The notes: a model not told the origin generated them from the sequence alone. Positions 35,820 to 47,940 are shown, numbered from the stretch's first letter. The stretch is 64,000 nucleotides of DNA from Thysanoteuthis rhombus (GCA_963457665.1 OY735218.1:45245158-45309157); one strand, 5' to 3'. Made by a program: numbers and translations.

Positions 35820-36585
35820 GTACATATGAGGAAGGCTGGAGAGTGTCAAAACGTAATGATCAAAACAGCTAGCTGAGAAATATCAATTCGAACAATTCAT
35901 GGAATAATGCCAATATTCAAAACCTCATACAGCAAAATTTCCATTCAGCATCCTTGCTTAAGTCGCTCTACGCCACTTCACTTTTGCAGAAGACCCCCAA
36001 GCCTTGAACAATTTCTGTGAGTATCTGATCTTTATTTGGATTTATCTTCTGCGTTTGTTAAGATGTGTCTTCAGGTCTCAGGAAAGCCTTGGTGAGTTCA
36101 TGAGGTTGTTATGCCTAGCGTAAAAGTGGAACACAGAACGTTTTTTAGGCTCGGAAACGCTCAGAATTTTTTAAAATTAATTTTTTTCTGCACTTTCAAC
36201 CATTCCAGGTTACGAAAAGAACATGGAGCATTCTACTTTCGGATACGTGGCAAAACTACAATATGAAAATGCAGTTTTTTTCTTTGCATGTCTTTTTTTA
36301 TTATAAGTCCTCCATTCCTGCACTCTGACCATTGGGATACACCAGCAAGTGTTGTACCAATGTATTAAACATTATCGACTTGAGAAACTCATAAAAATCT
36401 CCCAGGAATTCATTATTCATTAATATTAAATACAGAGAAATTTGTCCGTCGGATTCTGGGTACCAGACTCCAAAAAGTCAGTTTCTCCAACAAAAGAACA
36501 AGGAAATAAATAAAAAAAAATTGGTAGATTATCTTTCAATGGATTTTTTTCTTAGAAGTTGGAAACAACGTTAAAAGAGCAAATG
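35820..36585. other. AT-rich DNA, no recognised feature
   Basis: No gene or known repeat recognised. It lies upstream of the CpG-dense patch, so distal promoter elements could be here, but none is visible. Confidence 0.4.
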
Positions 36586-36589
36586 CAGC

Positions 36590-36660
36590 TGCGGAGAAGA
36601 ACCACTGCGCATGCGTACGAGTTTCCGTTATTCTCGGTCGCCATCATTCTTTCTCCTTGC
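36590..36660 (+). promoter_or_regulatory. Candidate CpG-rich promoter
   Basis: ACTGCGCATGCGTAC at 36604-36618 is a near-consensus NRF-1 site. GGTCGCCATCATT at about 36637-36649 is a reverse-orientation YY1-like site. The following CATTCTTTCTCC fits the polypyrimidine (TCT) initiator pattern YYCTTTYY. No TATA box is near. CpG dinucleotides are frequent here, while the rest of the window is AT-rich. The combination is typical of a housekeeping promoter on the plus strand. This is inference from motifs only. Confidence 0.45.
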
Positions 36661-36907
36661 TCATATCTCCAGTTTTACTGATCACCGCAAATTGTAAGAA
36701 ACCAAACTCTCGAAAAACGAACGACGGAGAAAGAGGCGAACGAAATACAAGAGACTTTGTTTCTTTCTTCTTTCATCCCTTTTCTTTTCTTCTATTCCGC
36801 CGAAAGCAAATCAAAAAGCCGAATGGAATAATTTACGCGTTCATTCGGGCTGAAGGAATACCGGACGCGGGAAGACGCTTCATTGGTGAGAAGATTCTTC
36901 AGAAATG
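36655..36907 (+). other. Candidate non-coding first exon
   Basis: From 36600 to 36900 there are about 23 CpGs. The region ends in two possible splice donors: CATTG/GTGAGAAG with the intron starting at 36886, and AAATG/GTAAATG with the intron starting at 36908. No long ATG-started frame is present; the first ATG at about 36824 is followed directly by GAA and a stop. If this is a real exon it is probably 5' UTR of a plus-strand gene whose coding exons are further right or outside the window. No downstream exon was recognised. Confidence 0.35.
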
Positions 36908-36909
36908 GT

Positions 36910-37265
36910 AAATGCAGAATGTTTATCCTGAAACGGAAACCTTCTCCCATCTCTACCATTCACCCTTGATGTTAGTGGTAGTGGTGTGTATATGCGTGTG
37001 TCTGTATGGTGGAGGAAGTTTCAATTAACAGTAGAGACATCTTCAGTTACTTTTAGAAGACGCTTTCAGAAGACGCTGATATGCAAACAGGGATGATGTA
37101 GGGGTCGACGGGGCCCAGATGTTGAAGCTTCAATGTATAAAGCGGAAACACTTGAAACAATGTTACAATTCAAATGAAAACTCCATCAGAGCACAAGTAT
37201 TTGATTGATGGATTAATTGATTATTATATATATTAGCATAATACCTATAAAAATGGACGCGATTG
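36910..37265. other. No recognised feature
   Basis: Ordinary sequence after the candidate first exon. It would be the start of intron 1 if that exon is real. Confidence 0.35.
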
Positions 37266-37269
37266 TTCA

Positions 37270-37420
37270 CGTATGGATTGGCGCTTCAGGATTAGATTAT
37301 CTTTGGGCTCTAAGTGTCGCCCCAAGCCTTGGAGAAGAGTGCAGTATCTGTGCATTCTGCGCAGGATCGAACTGTCACATTCTTCCACTTCTGCCTATAA
37401 AACAATGTGCTTAACATTTT
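37270..37420 (-). mobile_element. tRNA-derived SINE
   Basis: On the minus strand, TGTTAAGCACATTGTTTTATAG is A-box-like and TGACAGTTCGATCCTGCGCA a good B box, followed by a body with CCAAGGCTTGGGGCGACAC. It is diverged. The open frame on the opposite strand is incidental. Confidence 0.5.
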
Positions 37421-37616
37421 GAGAGAGAAAAAGCACCCGAAATATTTTTCTTGGTTCAATCATATATCAAGAACTCTGAATAATTTTTTGGTTCAATCTA
37501 ATTACTTCTGGAGGAAATTTTAAAACTAATTAGTTTATAAGAATAAACCATCACTCTCGATAAATGATTGAATCAAGAAATACATGTCGGGTGTCTTAAT
37601 CTCCCAAATTGTATTT

Positions 37617-37630
37617 GTATATATATATAT

Positions 37631-37712
<82 letters not shown>
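37617..37712. repeat. (TA)n microsatellite
   Basis: About 95 bp of TA with a short ACACACAC interruption near 37631. Confidence 0.95.
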
Positions 37713-37714
<2 letters not shown>

Positions 37715-37716
<2 letters not shown>

Positions 37717-38385
37717 GCAAATTTCATTTTAAAGATGTGGATGATTCACAGTGTGTTTGAAATATTAATTTTGCATGGACTGATAATTTTGATAATTAAA
37801 AAAAACTCATGTATTTTCTATCTCAATTGAGCTGTTCTCGTAATCTTTAGTTGATATGCAGAAGATTTTTACAAACAAGATGCTTACGAAAGGCTTCGTG
37901 AATTTTAACTACGTGCAAACAGAATGTGGTTCGGACTTTTGCTGCAACCCTTTGTGATCAATAATCATTCTTAGATCGCGGTTTTCGAAGTCTGTCCAGG
38001 GAGTATCCAATCACATCTCAAGAACCGACTGCAAGGCTTTGATATATTTTGGCAACTAATCAGAGGGGTCCTTGCTGATAGACACTCTCCCGTGGTGTTA
38101 ATCAGTTGGCTGTGAATGAGATTGTGTACTGTGCAACTGTCAAATTAACAATCAGTGAACGAATAGATCAGTGAATATGCATAGAGCTTTTTTCGTCAAA
38201 GCTTTGCATCACACTTGTCAATCATTTCCCCAACAATCCAGGTTAAGTTTCATGCAAATTCTGCCTTTTTCCAAAGTAAAAATTGCCGTTGAAAGGAAGA
38301 AGATTAGGGACCACACGACAAGGCTGATGGTAATCCTGAGAGAGGATTTTTCGAACGATTTTGATGAGTCAAACTGATATATTTA
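37715..38385. other. No recognised feature
   Basis: A 68-codon frame at 38171-38377 has no motif I recognise. Confidence 0.4.
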
Positions 38386-38386
38386 T

Positions 38387-38389
<3 letters not shown>

Positions 38390-38437
<48 letters not shown>
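38390..38437. repeat. (AT)n microsatellite
   Basis: About 46 bp of AT dinucleotides. Confidence 0.95.
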
Positions 38438-38438
<1 letters not shown>

Positions 38439-38439
38439 A

Positions 38440-38960
38440 TGAACCCAACAAGAAAGATGCAAACCACTCTTTGCTTACATGACATTTGAGGATTAAAAAA
38501 TGATTAAAATCTTCGTGAATATTTTATGAATGAAACATGTTATGCGAGCTCGGTGGGGAACAGCGGTTTTAAGTCATATACGTTTGTGTCAGTTGGAGAT
38601 GCACACCACAACATAAGGGTAAGGGGGCAAGTTTTATGTGTACGTAGACGACATAATGTCATGTTAACATGGGGTCGGGAAGAGGCATTTGGTTAGTCGG
38701 GCTCATGATCAAGAACAATGGTTCCCAAGCGCACGTTCGTGACTTGTGGGATACTTTTGAGGGTCACAAGAAGATTTGAAAATATAAAGGAATAAATTAA
38801 AAAACGGAAAAAATATTAAAACATTTTAAAGAAATTGCGCAAATATTTTCCCATCAGAATTTCAGAAACTAAACAATCATTGTTGGGGGGGGGGGAAATT
38901 GTGAATAATAAAGAATCTAAGAAATGTAGGAAACCTGCTGATATATTCCAATTGGTTCAC
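38440..38960. other. AT-rich DNA, no firm feature
   Basis: A stretch at 38716-38780 recalls hAT-type ends (ATGGTTCCCAA, then GAGGGTCACAAG) but is too weak to call. A G-run lies at 38884-38893. Confidence 0.4.
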
Positions 38961-38964
38961 ATCC

Positions 38965-38966
<2 letters not shown>

Positions 38967-39036
<70 letters not shown>

Positions 39037-41645
39037 TCTTTTAACGTCCGTCGTTTGACATAGACCTTCCCCAGGATTTGCCACACTTCTCTATCATGTG
39101 CATCGCGGAGCCAGTACTTCCTGAACTTGTCTAGCTCGTCTCTCCATCTAATATTCTGTCGTCCTCGGTTTCTCATGTGATCTCTGGTGATCCATATTGT
39201 GAGTTGTGATGTCCATCAGTTTTCTGCCATTCTTGCAACATGGCCTGCCCATTCCCATTTCAGTTTTTTAATAGTTTCTATGATGTCTTGGACTCCTGTT
39301 TTCTTCCTTATGCACTATATTGTCTTGTGATCCCTCCATGTAAGGTTGAGTATGATTCTCTCATGCGCACGTTGCATACTTCTCAGTTTCTAAGTCTGTC
39401 TCTTGGTTACGTTTTATGTTTCAATAAGTGACTATCGGAAGAATGCATTGGTTGTATACTCTTCTTTTCGGGATAATTGGGATCGTCTGGTTCTTGAAAG
39501 TTGAGCTTGCTCTGCTGAAGGCTTGCCATCCCAAAGTGATACTTCGCTTGATTTCCTCCTCTTTTGAGGGTCTCATGGAGATTCGTTGTCCGAGGTAGAT
39601 ATAGTGGTCTACCTTGCCGAGTTTTGCATCTTCTATCTAGACAGTTATGTTTTTATTCTCAACATGGTTGTTGCACATGATTTTTGTTTTTCTAAAGTTC
39701 ATGTGTAGGCTGACCTTTTCGCTTTCTTCGTTTAGTTTATCCAGTATTAGTTGGAGGTCGCGTAGGTTCTCTGCGAAAAGGATGATGTCGACAGCAAATC
39801 TAAGGTTGCTTAGATATTCGCCGTCTATTTTGATTCCTCTATTTTCCCAGTCCAGGTTACGGAAGATCATCTCAAGGCAGGCTGTAAAAATGTTGGGTGA
39901 GCTGGTACCACCTTGTCTTACTCCTTTTTGGAGCTGGAATGGTTCAGAATCCTTATGTAGCCTAATGAAAGAGTTGCTGTGATTGTATATGTGTTGCAGT
40001 ACTTTAACGTATACAGGGTGTACACCTTGTAGGGTGATGGCCTTCATGACCATGGGAATTTCTACAGAGTCGAATGCCTTCTTGAAGTCTATGAATGCTA
40101 CCGCGAGTGGCATTTTGTATTCTGTTGTCTTCTCTTTCAGCTGATTTAATGAATGTAGATGGTCCATGGTCGGGTAACTTCTTCTAAATCCAGCCTGTCT
40201 TCGTGGTTGATTTTCGACAAATGTTTTTGTAATCCGGTAGTAGATGATTTTTGTGAAGAGTATATGAATGCAGTTGAGTAGGCTTATAGATCAATAGTTG
40301 TTGAGGTCTTTGGGGTTTCCTTTTTTTGTAGAAGCATTTTAATAGCAGTTCCAGTCTTTTGGGACGTTACTCTGTTCTAGACCAAAGTTGAATAGAATAG
40401 CTAGCTTTCTGTTGACGCCCTTACCAGCTATTTGAGTAGATCGATGGTGATATTATCTGGTCCAGGGGCTTTTCCTTTTTTTGTTTGATGGCTTGCTTTA
40501 CTTCCCAAGGTGTAACTTCGGGGAAGTCTTTGAACTGATTGTCGGCATCTTGTGTATTCCGGTCGTTGTTACATCGTCCGTGTTTTGAAGAGTAGTGTTC
40601 CTGGTAAAATTCTTGGGCGCGTTCAATTATTCTGTCTCTATCTGTTGTTATGTCTCCGTTTACTTCATGAATGCTAGTTATCTGTTTCTGTCCTGTTCAT
40701 TTGTTCATTACTTTGAATCCTCAACGTTTTTCGAGGTTGGTCTTGATTATGGTCGACGTGTACCTTCTTTTGTCTTAGTTTCTTCTTTATTGTTTTGTTC
40801 AGTTCGGTTTCTTCTATTTTTTCCCTTGTGGTTGTTTGTGGTTTGAGGTTTCTGCACTCTTCAATAAGTTTCCTGGTTTCATCTGAGATTTTGCTAATGG
40901 TCGCTATGATTCTTGGTTTAAACATATTGGCTGCTTCAAATAGAGAGGTTGTTATTTTGTTGTGGAGTTCATTGACGTTGGTGTCGTTTTCGTCGGTAAG
41001 GATATTAAATCTATTTTTCAATTCTAACTTGAAGGCTGGGATGAGTTCATTGGGTACATTCAGTGGCTGTTGTCCAGTGTGGAACATTCTCTTGCGTTCT
41101 TTATTTGTGTTTATTTGCATTTTGCATCTTACCATTCTATGGTCGCTCCCTACATTCACTTGGTTTAGGATTTGGATGTCTTTGATGATGTGGCTTTTGT
41201 CCGTTAAAATGTAGTCTATTTCGTTTTTGGTTTCATGGTTGGGGCTCTTCCAAGTCCATTTTCTATTGGGATTCTTTTTGAAGAATGTATTTATGATTTT
41301 GAAACTGTTTGCAGTTGCAAAATTTTCCAGATCTTCACCTCTCTCGTTTTGTCTTTTGTATCTGAATTCTCCGACGCAGCTTTCCTTGTCCTACTTGTGC
41401 GTTGAAATCCCCCTGATGACATTGAAGTATCTTTTGGTAGTTTGTAATCGGGAGTTCGAGTCATCATTAAAGTTGTTTATTTCTTCTTTGGTTGATTGCG
41501 AAGTGGAAGCAAAGACTTGAATGACATTTAGCTTGTACCTCTTTGAGATTTGTATGGTAATACTGGCTATGCGGTCTGAGATAGCTTTGAAGCCTACCAC
41601 ATTGTCTTTGAGGTCTTTATTGATGAGAAAGCCTACTCCACTTTT
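38967..41645 (-). mobile_element. RTE-type LINE, long copy (copy 8)
   Basis: About 2.68 kb, beginning with a 70-bp (CAT)n tail at 38967-39036. On the minus strand it carries, in order, an endonuclease part (SGVGFLINKDLKDNVVGFK; YKLNVIQVFASTSQST; a NVGSDHRMVRCKMQINTN end), a linker, and a reverse transcriptase frame at 40167-39637 (MDHLHSLNQL; AFIDFKKAFDSVEIPMVMK; GVRQGGTSSPNIFTACLEMI). The catalytic box reads FAVDI. The C-terminal domain with AGHxARM follows. The 5' end is cut inside the endonuclease near 41645. Several stops and frame changes separate the frames, and one catalytic Asp of the RT is Val, so it is inactive. Confidence 0.9.
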
Positions 41646-41649
41646 ACTC

Positions 41650-42150
41650 AATTATCAAATTATTATTAAACTCGGTAGAATTCGTTCGATTAAACTAAAC
41701 GAAGAAACACTTAAAGTATATTTCTGCCCTCAGGGTCACCAGACCACAAAATTCTGTGGATCGCAGCCAAAATAAGATTGGGAAAAACTGATCTAGAAGA
41801 TTGTTGGGTTGCCATGTTAGGTCTTTTTGAGCATCTTGCCGGCAATAACTTGGTGATAACCATCTCGTCTACAAGTAAAATGAAATAAGTAACAATAGAT
41901 TACATAGCATCAAACGTAGGGATGAATCTCTCATATGGCTGTGCACCATTTTGTCAACTGTAGTGGTATAACAGTGACAAAACATTTTTGCCGCAATCTC
42001 TGGTGTTAGGATATGGTGTTCATAGTTGAATTCAGGCTTTTGTAAATAAGTCGCTTAAGACATAAATTCAGTTGTAGAGCGTTGGCCTGCGAATCATCAA
42101 ATTTTAGTTTTTATTTCTGTTAGGATTCGTCATAACAATTAAGTAAAAAC
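41650..42150. other. No recognised feature
   Basis: AT-rich flank of the long RTE copy. No partner for its missing 5' end was found. Confidence 0.4.
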
Positions 42151-42154
42151 TGAG

Positions 42155-42354
42155 TACCGTATATGCCGGTGTATAAGTCAACTTTTTACACACCCAATAT
42201 ATAACTCCGAATAGATCTTATTTGTCTTTTTAGGTCCAATGAAGTTGAAACTCCAAAGGGGACAATGCTGCCTTATTATGTAGATTCGACTTATCGGGCG
42301 AGCTTGAATTAACATTTCAGTTTTGGGTCGACTTATACGCCAGCATATAGAGTA
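42155..42354. mobile_element. MITE with ~28-bp terminal inverted repeats
   Basis: The left end TACCGTATATGCCGGTGTATA followed by AGTCAAC is matched by the reverse complement of the right end, TACTCTATATGCTGGCGTAT followed by AAGTCGACC. The element is 200 bp with no coding capacity. Similar GCGTATAAGTCGACC-type ends occur in non-autonomous DNA transposons of many animals. I do not assign a superfamily. Target duplication is unclear because the flanks are themselves palindromic (GAGTA). Confidence 0.7.
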
Positions 42355-42359
42355 TGTAA

Positions 42360-43165
42360 AAAAAAAATTAATCCTGGTATGAAATATTGACCCACAGGCA
42401 CAGCAATGGGCGAAAAGCAAGTAGATTTGACGGAATTAAACATTTAGAATTTGGAATAAAGACAGGGTCACTTTATTATCAATTTTTGAATAATATTTCC
42501 TTTCATTTGATTTTTTTGGTTTCCTTTTTATCTCTTATCGAGAGTTTATCCTTTTCCAATCTGAGCTGGTTACTCATTGCCATAGATTACTAGTTTTACT
42601 CCATCTTATCATTGTTGCTTTTCAGAATAGACATTTTTTCATATTATCATATCTTGTCTCATGTCGAAACATTCCAATTACTTACATATGAGGAGTCACT
42701 GTGCTCAATCATTTCACATACTATTTCTATTGTACAGTGAGCTCGATCTCCACTTGGGTGTCTATACTTTTAGGCCTTGTGTCAGACGAAGTTAAGCTTA
42801 AAATTAGCCAGACTAAGATGAGCTCCGACAATATCATTGTTGCCTACCTGTGGGTTAGTCCATAATGAACTGATCTAGCAACTATAACTATTGTGCAGTG
42901 AGCTCAAACCTGAAAAAGAAAGAAAAAAGAAAAAATAGGAAATTGAAAAGTATGGTGAGAAGAAAAGAGAAATCGGATTTGAAAAGTTTGAAAGTGATCA
43001 AAAGTCAGGAGATAGAAATAGAGATTTCCCCTGCTATCCAATAGTTCTGTTAAAATCTTTCGTAAGCCAAAATGGCGTAAAGCGAAGAAGTAATAAGCAT
43101 CAGATTTTTAGTACGTTATTGAGCATATCCGGTATTACGACAGAAACATTTCGTTGCAAATTTTG
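42360..43165. other. No firm feature; two short related tRNA-like pieces
   Basis: CTATTGTACAGTGAGCTCGA at 42730 and CTATTGTGCAGTGAGCTCAA at about 42889 are related to each other and recall a B box, but no A box or body supports a SINE. No gene recognised. Confidence 0.35.
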
Positions 43166-43170
43166 CAGAG

Positions 43171-43480
43171 TCAAAACATTCGATTAATCGTTGCTATTAA
43201 GCAACCATTGGTACTTTTGACTAGTTTTACATAATCATTATCTCTGGTCTTTGGTAGAAACATTACAGACACATACCTACGAAAAGTCACTTGCGGTGCT
43301 CTCTCTTGCAACATAATTTCGCAGACTGTTTCATCTCCACTAGTTGCCCGATAGTTTACAGGGGAAATCTTTGAGCGTTCCAGAGCCAAAGAACGATGCT
43401 GATGGTATGTAAGGCTGAGTCGTCGGTGTTGAAGGTGCAAAAGATGAGTAGAGGATAGAGGAAAATAGCGCACGTTGCCT
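43171..43480 (-). repeat. Dispersed repeat shared with 53.57 kb (copy 1)
   Basis: On the plus strand TGTAAGGCTGAGTCGTCGG at about 43402 and the ~75 bp after it, ending in a GTTGCCTC segment, match TGTAAGGTTGAGTCATCGG at 53586 and its follow-on ending in GCTGCCTC. The minus-strand 100-codon frame over this part has no recognised motif. The frame is not conserved in the second copy, so I treat it as repeat rather than gene. Confidence 0.5.
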
Positions 43481-43679
43481 CACCGAAAAAACAAACATTT
43501 TGTTCTTTCGTCAAAGCAGAAAAGTGGCATACAGTGAAACTTTCGAAAAGACGGTGATTCCTGAACGGAGAGAAAGGCGGAGGGCAATAAAGAAAGTAAG
43601 TAAAAGTTTCGCAAAGGAAGGTGAAAAATGAAAAGAATTAAAATAGAGAAGAATGAATAAAACAACAGGTTTGGTTAGC

Positions 43680-44098
43680 TACTCAACAGAAACTGTCATG
43701 TGTCCAACGTCCTTTGATAGTTTGTAGTGTTGGGGGCAATCAATTAAAAAGATGTGAAAAGGGCGATCAATGATTGCCTTCGTCAGGAAGCTATCATAAA
43801 AATACTTTTGAATTTTCAAAAAAGAAGCATGACATAAACTTGGGCGGTCAATTGGGCATAAACTTGCAAATTGACACCCCCACTAAAAAATCTAAGGGGA
43901 TTTTCAAATAAGAGAAAAGTTTTTTTCTAGACGTAATACGCTTGAATGCTGAAAATTTCAGTCCTCTAGCTCCATCGACGAAACCTCTTCGCGTGATACA
44001 TGCATAGCGATCCAGCTAGACCAACTTGAAAACTGAAGAATGATATGTTGATATTTCTAGTGACAGTTTTGGTTGACGGTTTCTAATAAGAAGGCCAA
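43680..44098 (+). repeat. Undescribed ~400-bp dispersed repeat, copy 3
   Basis: Contains TCATGTGTCCAACGTCCTTT, AAAGGGCGATCAATGATTGC, GATCCAGCTAGACCAACTTG and ACAGTTTTGGTTGACGGTTT in family order. It ends where a polypurine tract begins. Confidence 0.7.
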
Positions 44099-44425
44099 TG
44101 AAGAGGTGGTAGAAGAGAAGAGAAGGGGGGGGAGAAATAGAAGAAGAAAAAGAGGAAAAGAGAAAAAGAAAGAAGCAAGCAGAACAAGTGGGGAAAGAAG
44201 GAGGTAAAGCCAAAAGAAAAAGAGGAAGAAATGGGAGAGAAACAGCAACAAGAAAAAGAGGAGGAGAACTAAAGGGGGAAAAAGAAGATAGAAAGAAAAA
44301 CAAGGATGCCAAAACACGTGAAAAATAGAAAGGAAAATTAGAAAAAATAAAATAAAATTGTTTAGGAGAGCTAAAAACAAGAAATAAAAAAAAATGTGAA
44401 ATAAGAAAAAGAGGTGTCTGAATGG
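44098..44425. repeat. Polypurine (GA-rich) tract
   Basis: About 325 bp, almost all A and G on the plus strand. The Phe/Leu/Ser frames on the minus strand are composition artefacts. It sits directly after the dispersed repeat, as a similar tract sits directly before the copy at 28.9 kb. Confidence 0.75.
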
Positions 44426-44429
44426 AGAT

Positions 44430-46960
44430 GAGGAAGTGGTGAATGTAATTAAGGAAACAAAGGGGAACTGAAACCTTGTTAAGTTTATCAAATGTTCTCA
44501 GATGATCTTATTATTGGTGTTGTTATCCTAAGAGCTTCATGCCGCGCTGTCGATGTCAAAAATGTCGGGATTCGCAGCGCCGCGTCGCATGTCACAAATT
44601 ATCATCATCATAAATACACTGGCCAGGTCGCTCGGCCCTTAATGATTTCTTTTTCATTAACTTGCATATACACTGCTAATCCCTTTCCCATTATTAAGAG
44701 AGATCCAATTAAGTTATACGACCTACTGTGATAGAAAAGAGAGACAGTCAAGATGTTTTATTAATAGGGTTCATCAGTGGTGCTTCATGTAAGACAGTTT
44801 AACCCCGTGTTTCAGTAATATAAAAAATATATATTGGGGCACCTACTGAGGGATGAAGGTTAGCAAGCATGTATTTGACCACTTCCCCACGAGGGTGGAA
44901 TGTGACACAGAGTCTGCTTAACGGGGGGGGCGACACGTGCACGTGTCGGCGAGGACGAACATTGCCCAGCACCAGCGACCAGTTTCACGTGGGCGTCAGA
45001 AGATTCTTTTTCGATCTTTTCCTTATTGTGCAATGGGAAGGTGCTGCCATAGGGTCGGAATCTCCAGGACTTGACATCTATGTGGTTAATATTTACCACT
45101 GAATCAAGTGCATTGACAAAGAATGAGATAATGTTGAAAATGAATATTTGAAGTGTACAGCAAATTCTTTTTTATTTATTGTTAGGCTAAAGACGTATTT
45201 ATGTACCTCTGCAAGCCATAGTTTTCTGCTATCAAAATGGATTGCAGTAGATGTCTTTTTACATTTTATTTGTCTCATTAATCCATGTGAAAAAGTATAA
45301 GGATATATTTGAATTTCTATAGAATGATTTTTAAACAAATTATTGAATTCGCTAAAGTGGAAGAGTCAATTATTTGAAAGGATGAGAAAGAGATATTTCT
45401 ATCAGCTGAATCGTTACTTTTTTGTGGGAGGATCCAATGTTACAGAGAAAGAAGAAATATTTCACTCTGTTAATTTCATAGATTTGTTATTGGGAATTTT
45501 GGCATTTTATTGTTGCACCTCAAAAACACTTATAAAGAAATATGATTTATACTGAACATTGTTCCTACTTAATAATTTTAGATTTTTGCATTGATGTAAA
45601 GATTGATGCTTCAAGTTGAAATCAGAGGCAGATTTCTTGTCAAAACTCAATAGTAAAAATAACATTCAAAATGTTTGGGGATCATTTCAAAGTGGAGTAA
45701 GCAGAAACTCATCATAACGTCAAGTTCAAGACACGAGACCATATATAGGGTAGGATGATTGTATTGCACCAACCTGCCTGCCTTGAAGACCAGCAATCTA
45801 AATCCTAGTTTTCCTTGACCACAACATCGACCTCTGGCACCGTAAGGCCACAGGGAGGCAGTAACCCCACTTTCTCTGCCTGGGGGGAAATTTATCCGGT
45901 CCATCTCAACTCAATTTATTTGAATTTATTTGAATCTGTGACAATAATCGTCAAATGATGAACGAAGTTCCAAACTCAATTACCTAACCAACTATAATCC
46001 CAGCTGATCTTTTCTGGCTTAAGAGTATCAGCATAAGTGTTACTCAAGTCTATTTTGACTCATTATTTATGCAAATCTTGATACGACGGGTAAGATTTTT
46101 CATTCGAAATAGAGTAAGGGTTTCATTTGCTCAAATCATTACACATGTAAAACAGAAACATTCTGGCGATAGGAGAGAAAAAAAAAAGAACAATAATTTT
46201 TTCAAGTGCCGGCTGTACTTGAACCCCGTATATGTAGCTAGTTTTCAGCCACTACCTTATTATCTATTACCTAATATGATATAGTACCTATTTCTGTGGA
46301 GCAAATATCACGCGCTTTGTCTTTGGGAGGAGCTCATAGTAGAGGCTCCTTTCCAGATCAGCCATTCACACAAGATCACCCTCTGTTGATGGGAACTGAC
46401 TTTGGTTGTGGATTATCTTGCTTGTTCATTATCCGAAGTCGTTGTAGTCTATCCTCTTAGCTTCAACCGTCATAATTGGTTTCTAAAATGGAATATTTAA
46501 CATGGTCCAGTATGAATTTTGAGTATATTGGCTACCTCTCGTGTCGTATAGCGTTGAGTATTTTCTGCAGTTGTCTGATGTCATTTGCTGCACAAGACCA
46601 AATTTATATGGTTTGGGGATAAAATTATGAAGCTTCAGAGCCCAAATAATCAAATAACTTGAAATCCATCATCAAAATAAGCTTACAGAAAATGGATATT
46701 TTTATCAATTGCCTCGCTATATTTATGTAGTATCCTAAAATTCGTGTGTAAAGAATAATTTCTTTTCTCAAATAAAAAAATCTCTGTTTTTTTTAACAAA
46801 TTAGCGCAATTTATGTCTTGAAAATTTTCAAATAACCAACCGTCCGGTGTCGTATAAGGTTGATTATATAATATGCCGTGACTGGTGGATAGTAACCGAC
46901 ATCTCGGACTGAATCGCGACAAGACAGATCCATCAAAGGTTTAATCGGGTATCCTTCATA
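44430..46960. other. Long stretch without recognised genes
   Basis: About 2.5 kb. A small CpG cluster at 44540-44590 and a G/C-rich patch at 44880-45000 stand out from the AT-rich background but lack promoter or exon signals. Open frames of 60-85 codons have no recognisable motifs. Confidence 0.4.
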
Positions 46961-46964
46961 CGCT

Positions 46965-47015
46965 CTCTCTCTCTCTCTCTCTCTCTTAAACACACACACA
47001 GACACACACACACAC
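46965..47015. repeat. (TC)n and (CA)n microsatellites
   Basis: CT-rich run at 46965-46986 followed by CACA at 46990-47016. Confidence 0.9.
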
Positions 47016-47279
47016 TCATGAATCTACGCTAATATTGTGTGCTCTACGTCGCTTACATACCTATACAAACACGGACGACAATCATGAAGCGAAGGTGCCG
47101 CATGCGCTCTTGGGCATGTGTTTATGGTGCTTGCCGTAAAGATGTACTTAATTTGGTAAGTCATTCCAAATTGAGTACTACACATCTGTAGTCTTGCGCC
47201 AGATAAGACTGAGCGGTAGAAATATCTTCATAATTCATCTAATTCCCTCCCCACATCTGTCTATCTATCATGTATCATG

Positions 47280-47427
47280 TACATGTGTATATTTATACCG
47301 ACAGAGAGCGAGAGAGATCTCAATATGTATGTATAGCGTTTAATAATGCCACACATACACACGCGTGCACGCACGCGTACGCACATGCATATGTTTGAAT
47401 TGTAAATACACACACATATATTAAGTA

Positions 47428-47487
<60 letters not shown>

Positions 47488-47600
47488 TATAAAGATATAT
47501 ATATATATTCATTTGTATGTATATCGTTAGAGAGTTCGTAGGGTGGAGATCTTATTCCTTTAATGCATCTATAAAAGATTGACCAATTTTATTAAAGAAC
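47280..47600 (+). repeat. Dispersed repeat shared with 54.2 kb (copy 1)
   Basis: GACAGAGAGCGAGAGAGATC followed by TCAATATGTATGTATAG matches 54210-54250 base for base. After an internal microsatellite that differs between copies, GATCTTATTCCTTTAATGC and GATTGACCAATTTTATTAAA match the 54.46-54.51-kb part. A weaker third copy of the first block is at 53945-53990. Confidence 0.65.
47431..47506. repeat. (AT)n microsatellite inside the repeat
   Basis: AT dinucleotides with a few interruptions, lying between the two conserved parts of the 47.3-kb repeat. Confidence 0.95.
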
Positions 47601-47687
47601 CCGGTGATAGTCAGAAAATTGAGCGATTATTATCGAACTTTAATTAGTACACAATTATGTAAGCATTTCTGTCATGAAAGCTGTTAG

Positions 47688-47688
47688 G

Positions 47689-47778
<90 letters not shown>

Positions 47779-47789
47779 ATATATGCATA
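47688..47789. repeat. (TA)n microsatellite
   Basis: About 100 bp of TA with one TTT and one GC interruption. Confidence 0.95.
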
Positions 47790-47791
47790 TA

Positions 47792-47936
47792 TTTCAATTT
47801 CAATTGTTCATTCTATTCATGCTCTCTAAGCCAAGTGATACATCAACTGTGTAATGACAGGGGATCATTTCAAAGAATATTTTCTGTATAATACAACGCA
47901 ATTTATTATCATTCTGTCGCATCATATATCGATCTC

Positions 47937-47940
<4 letters not shown>
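47792..47940 (+). repeat. TA-associated dispersed repeat
   Basis: TTGTTCATTCTATTCATGCT, AAGCCAAGTGATACATCAAC, GGGGATCATTTCAAAGA and ATAATACAACGCAATTTAT occur in family order. It is flanked on both sides by (TA)n. Confidence 0.65.

Noticed and set aside
38716-38780. hAT-like end (ATGGTTCCCAA with GAGGGTCACAAG)
   Set aside because: Similarity is vague, there is no partner end, and A/G-rich sequence explains part of it.
40674-41520. Plus-strand frames across the 39-41.6-kb RTE copy
   Set aside because: They are antisense shadows of the element's minus-strand coding region.
46320-46640. Possible minus-strand LINE coding piece
   Set aside because: A few RT-like residues were seen in one frame but no conserved motif could be placed.
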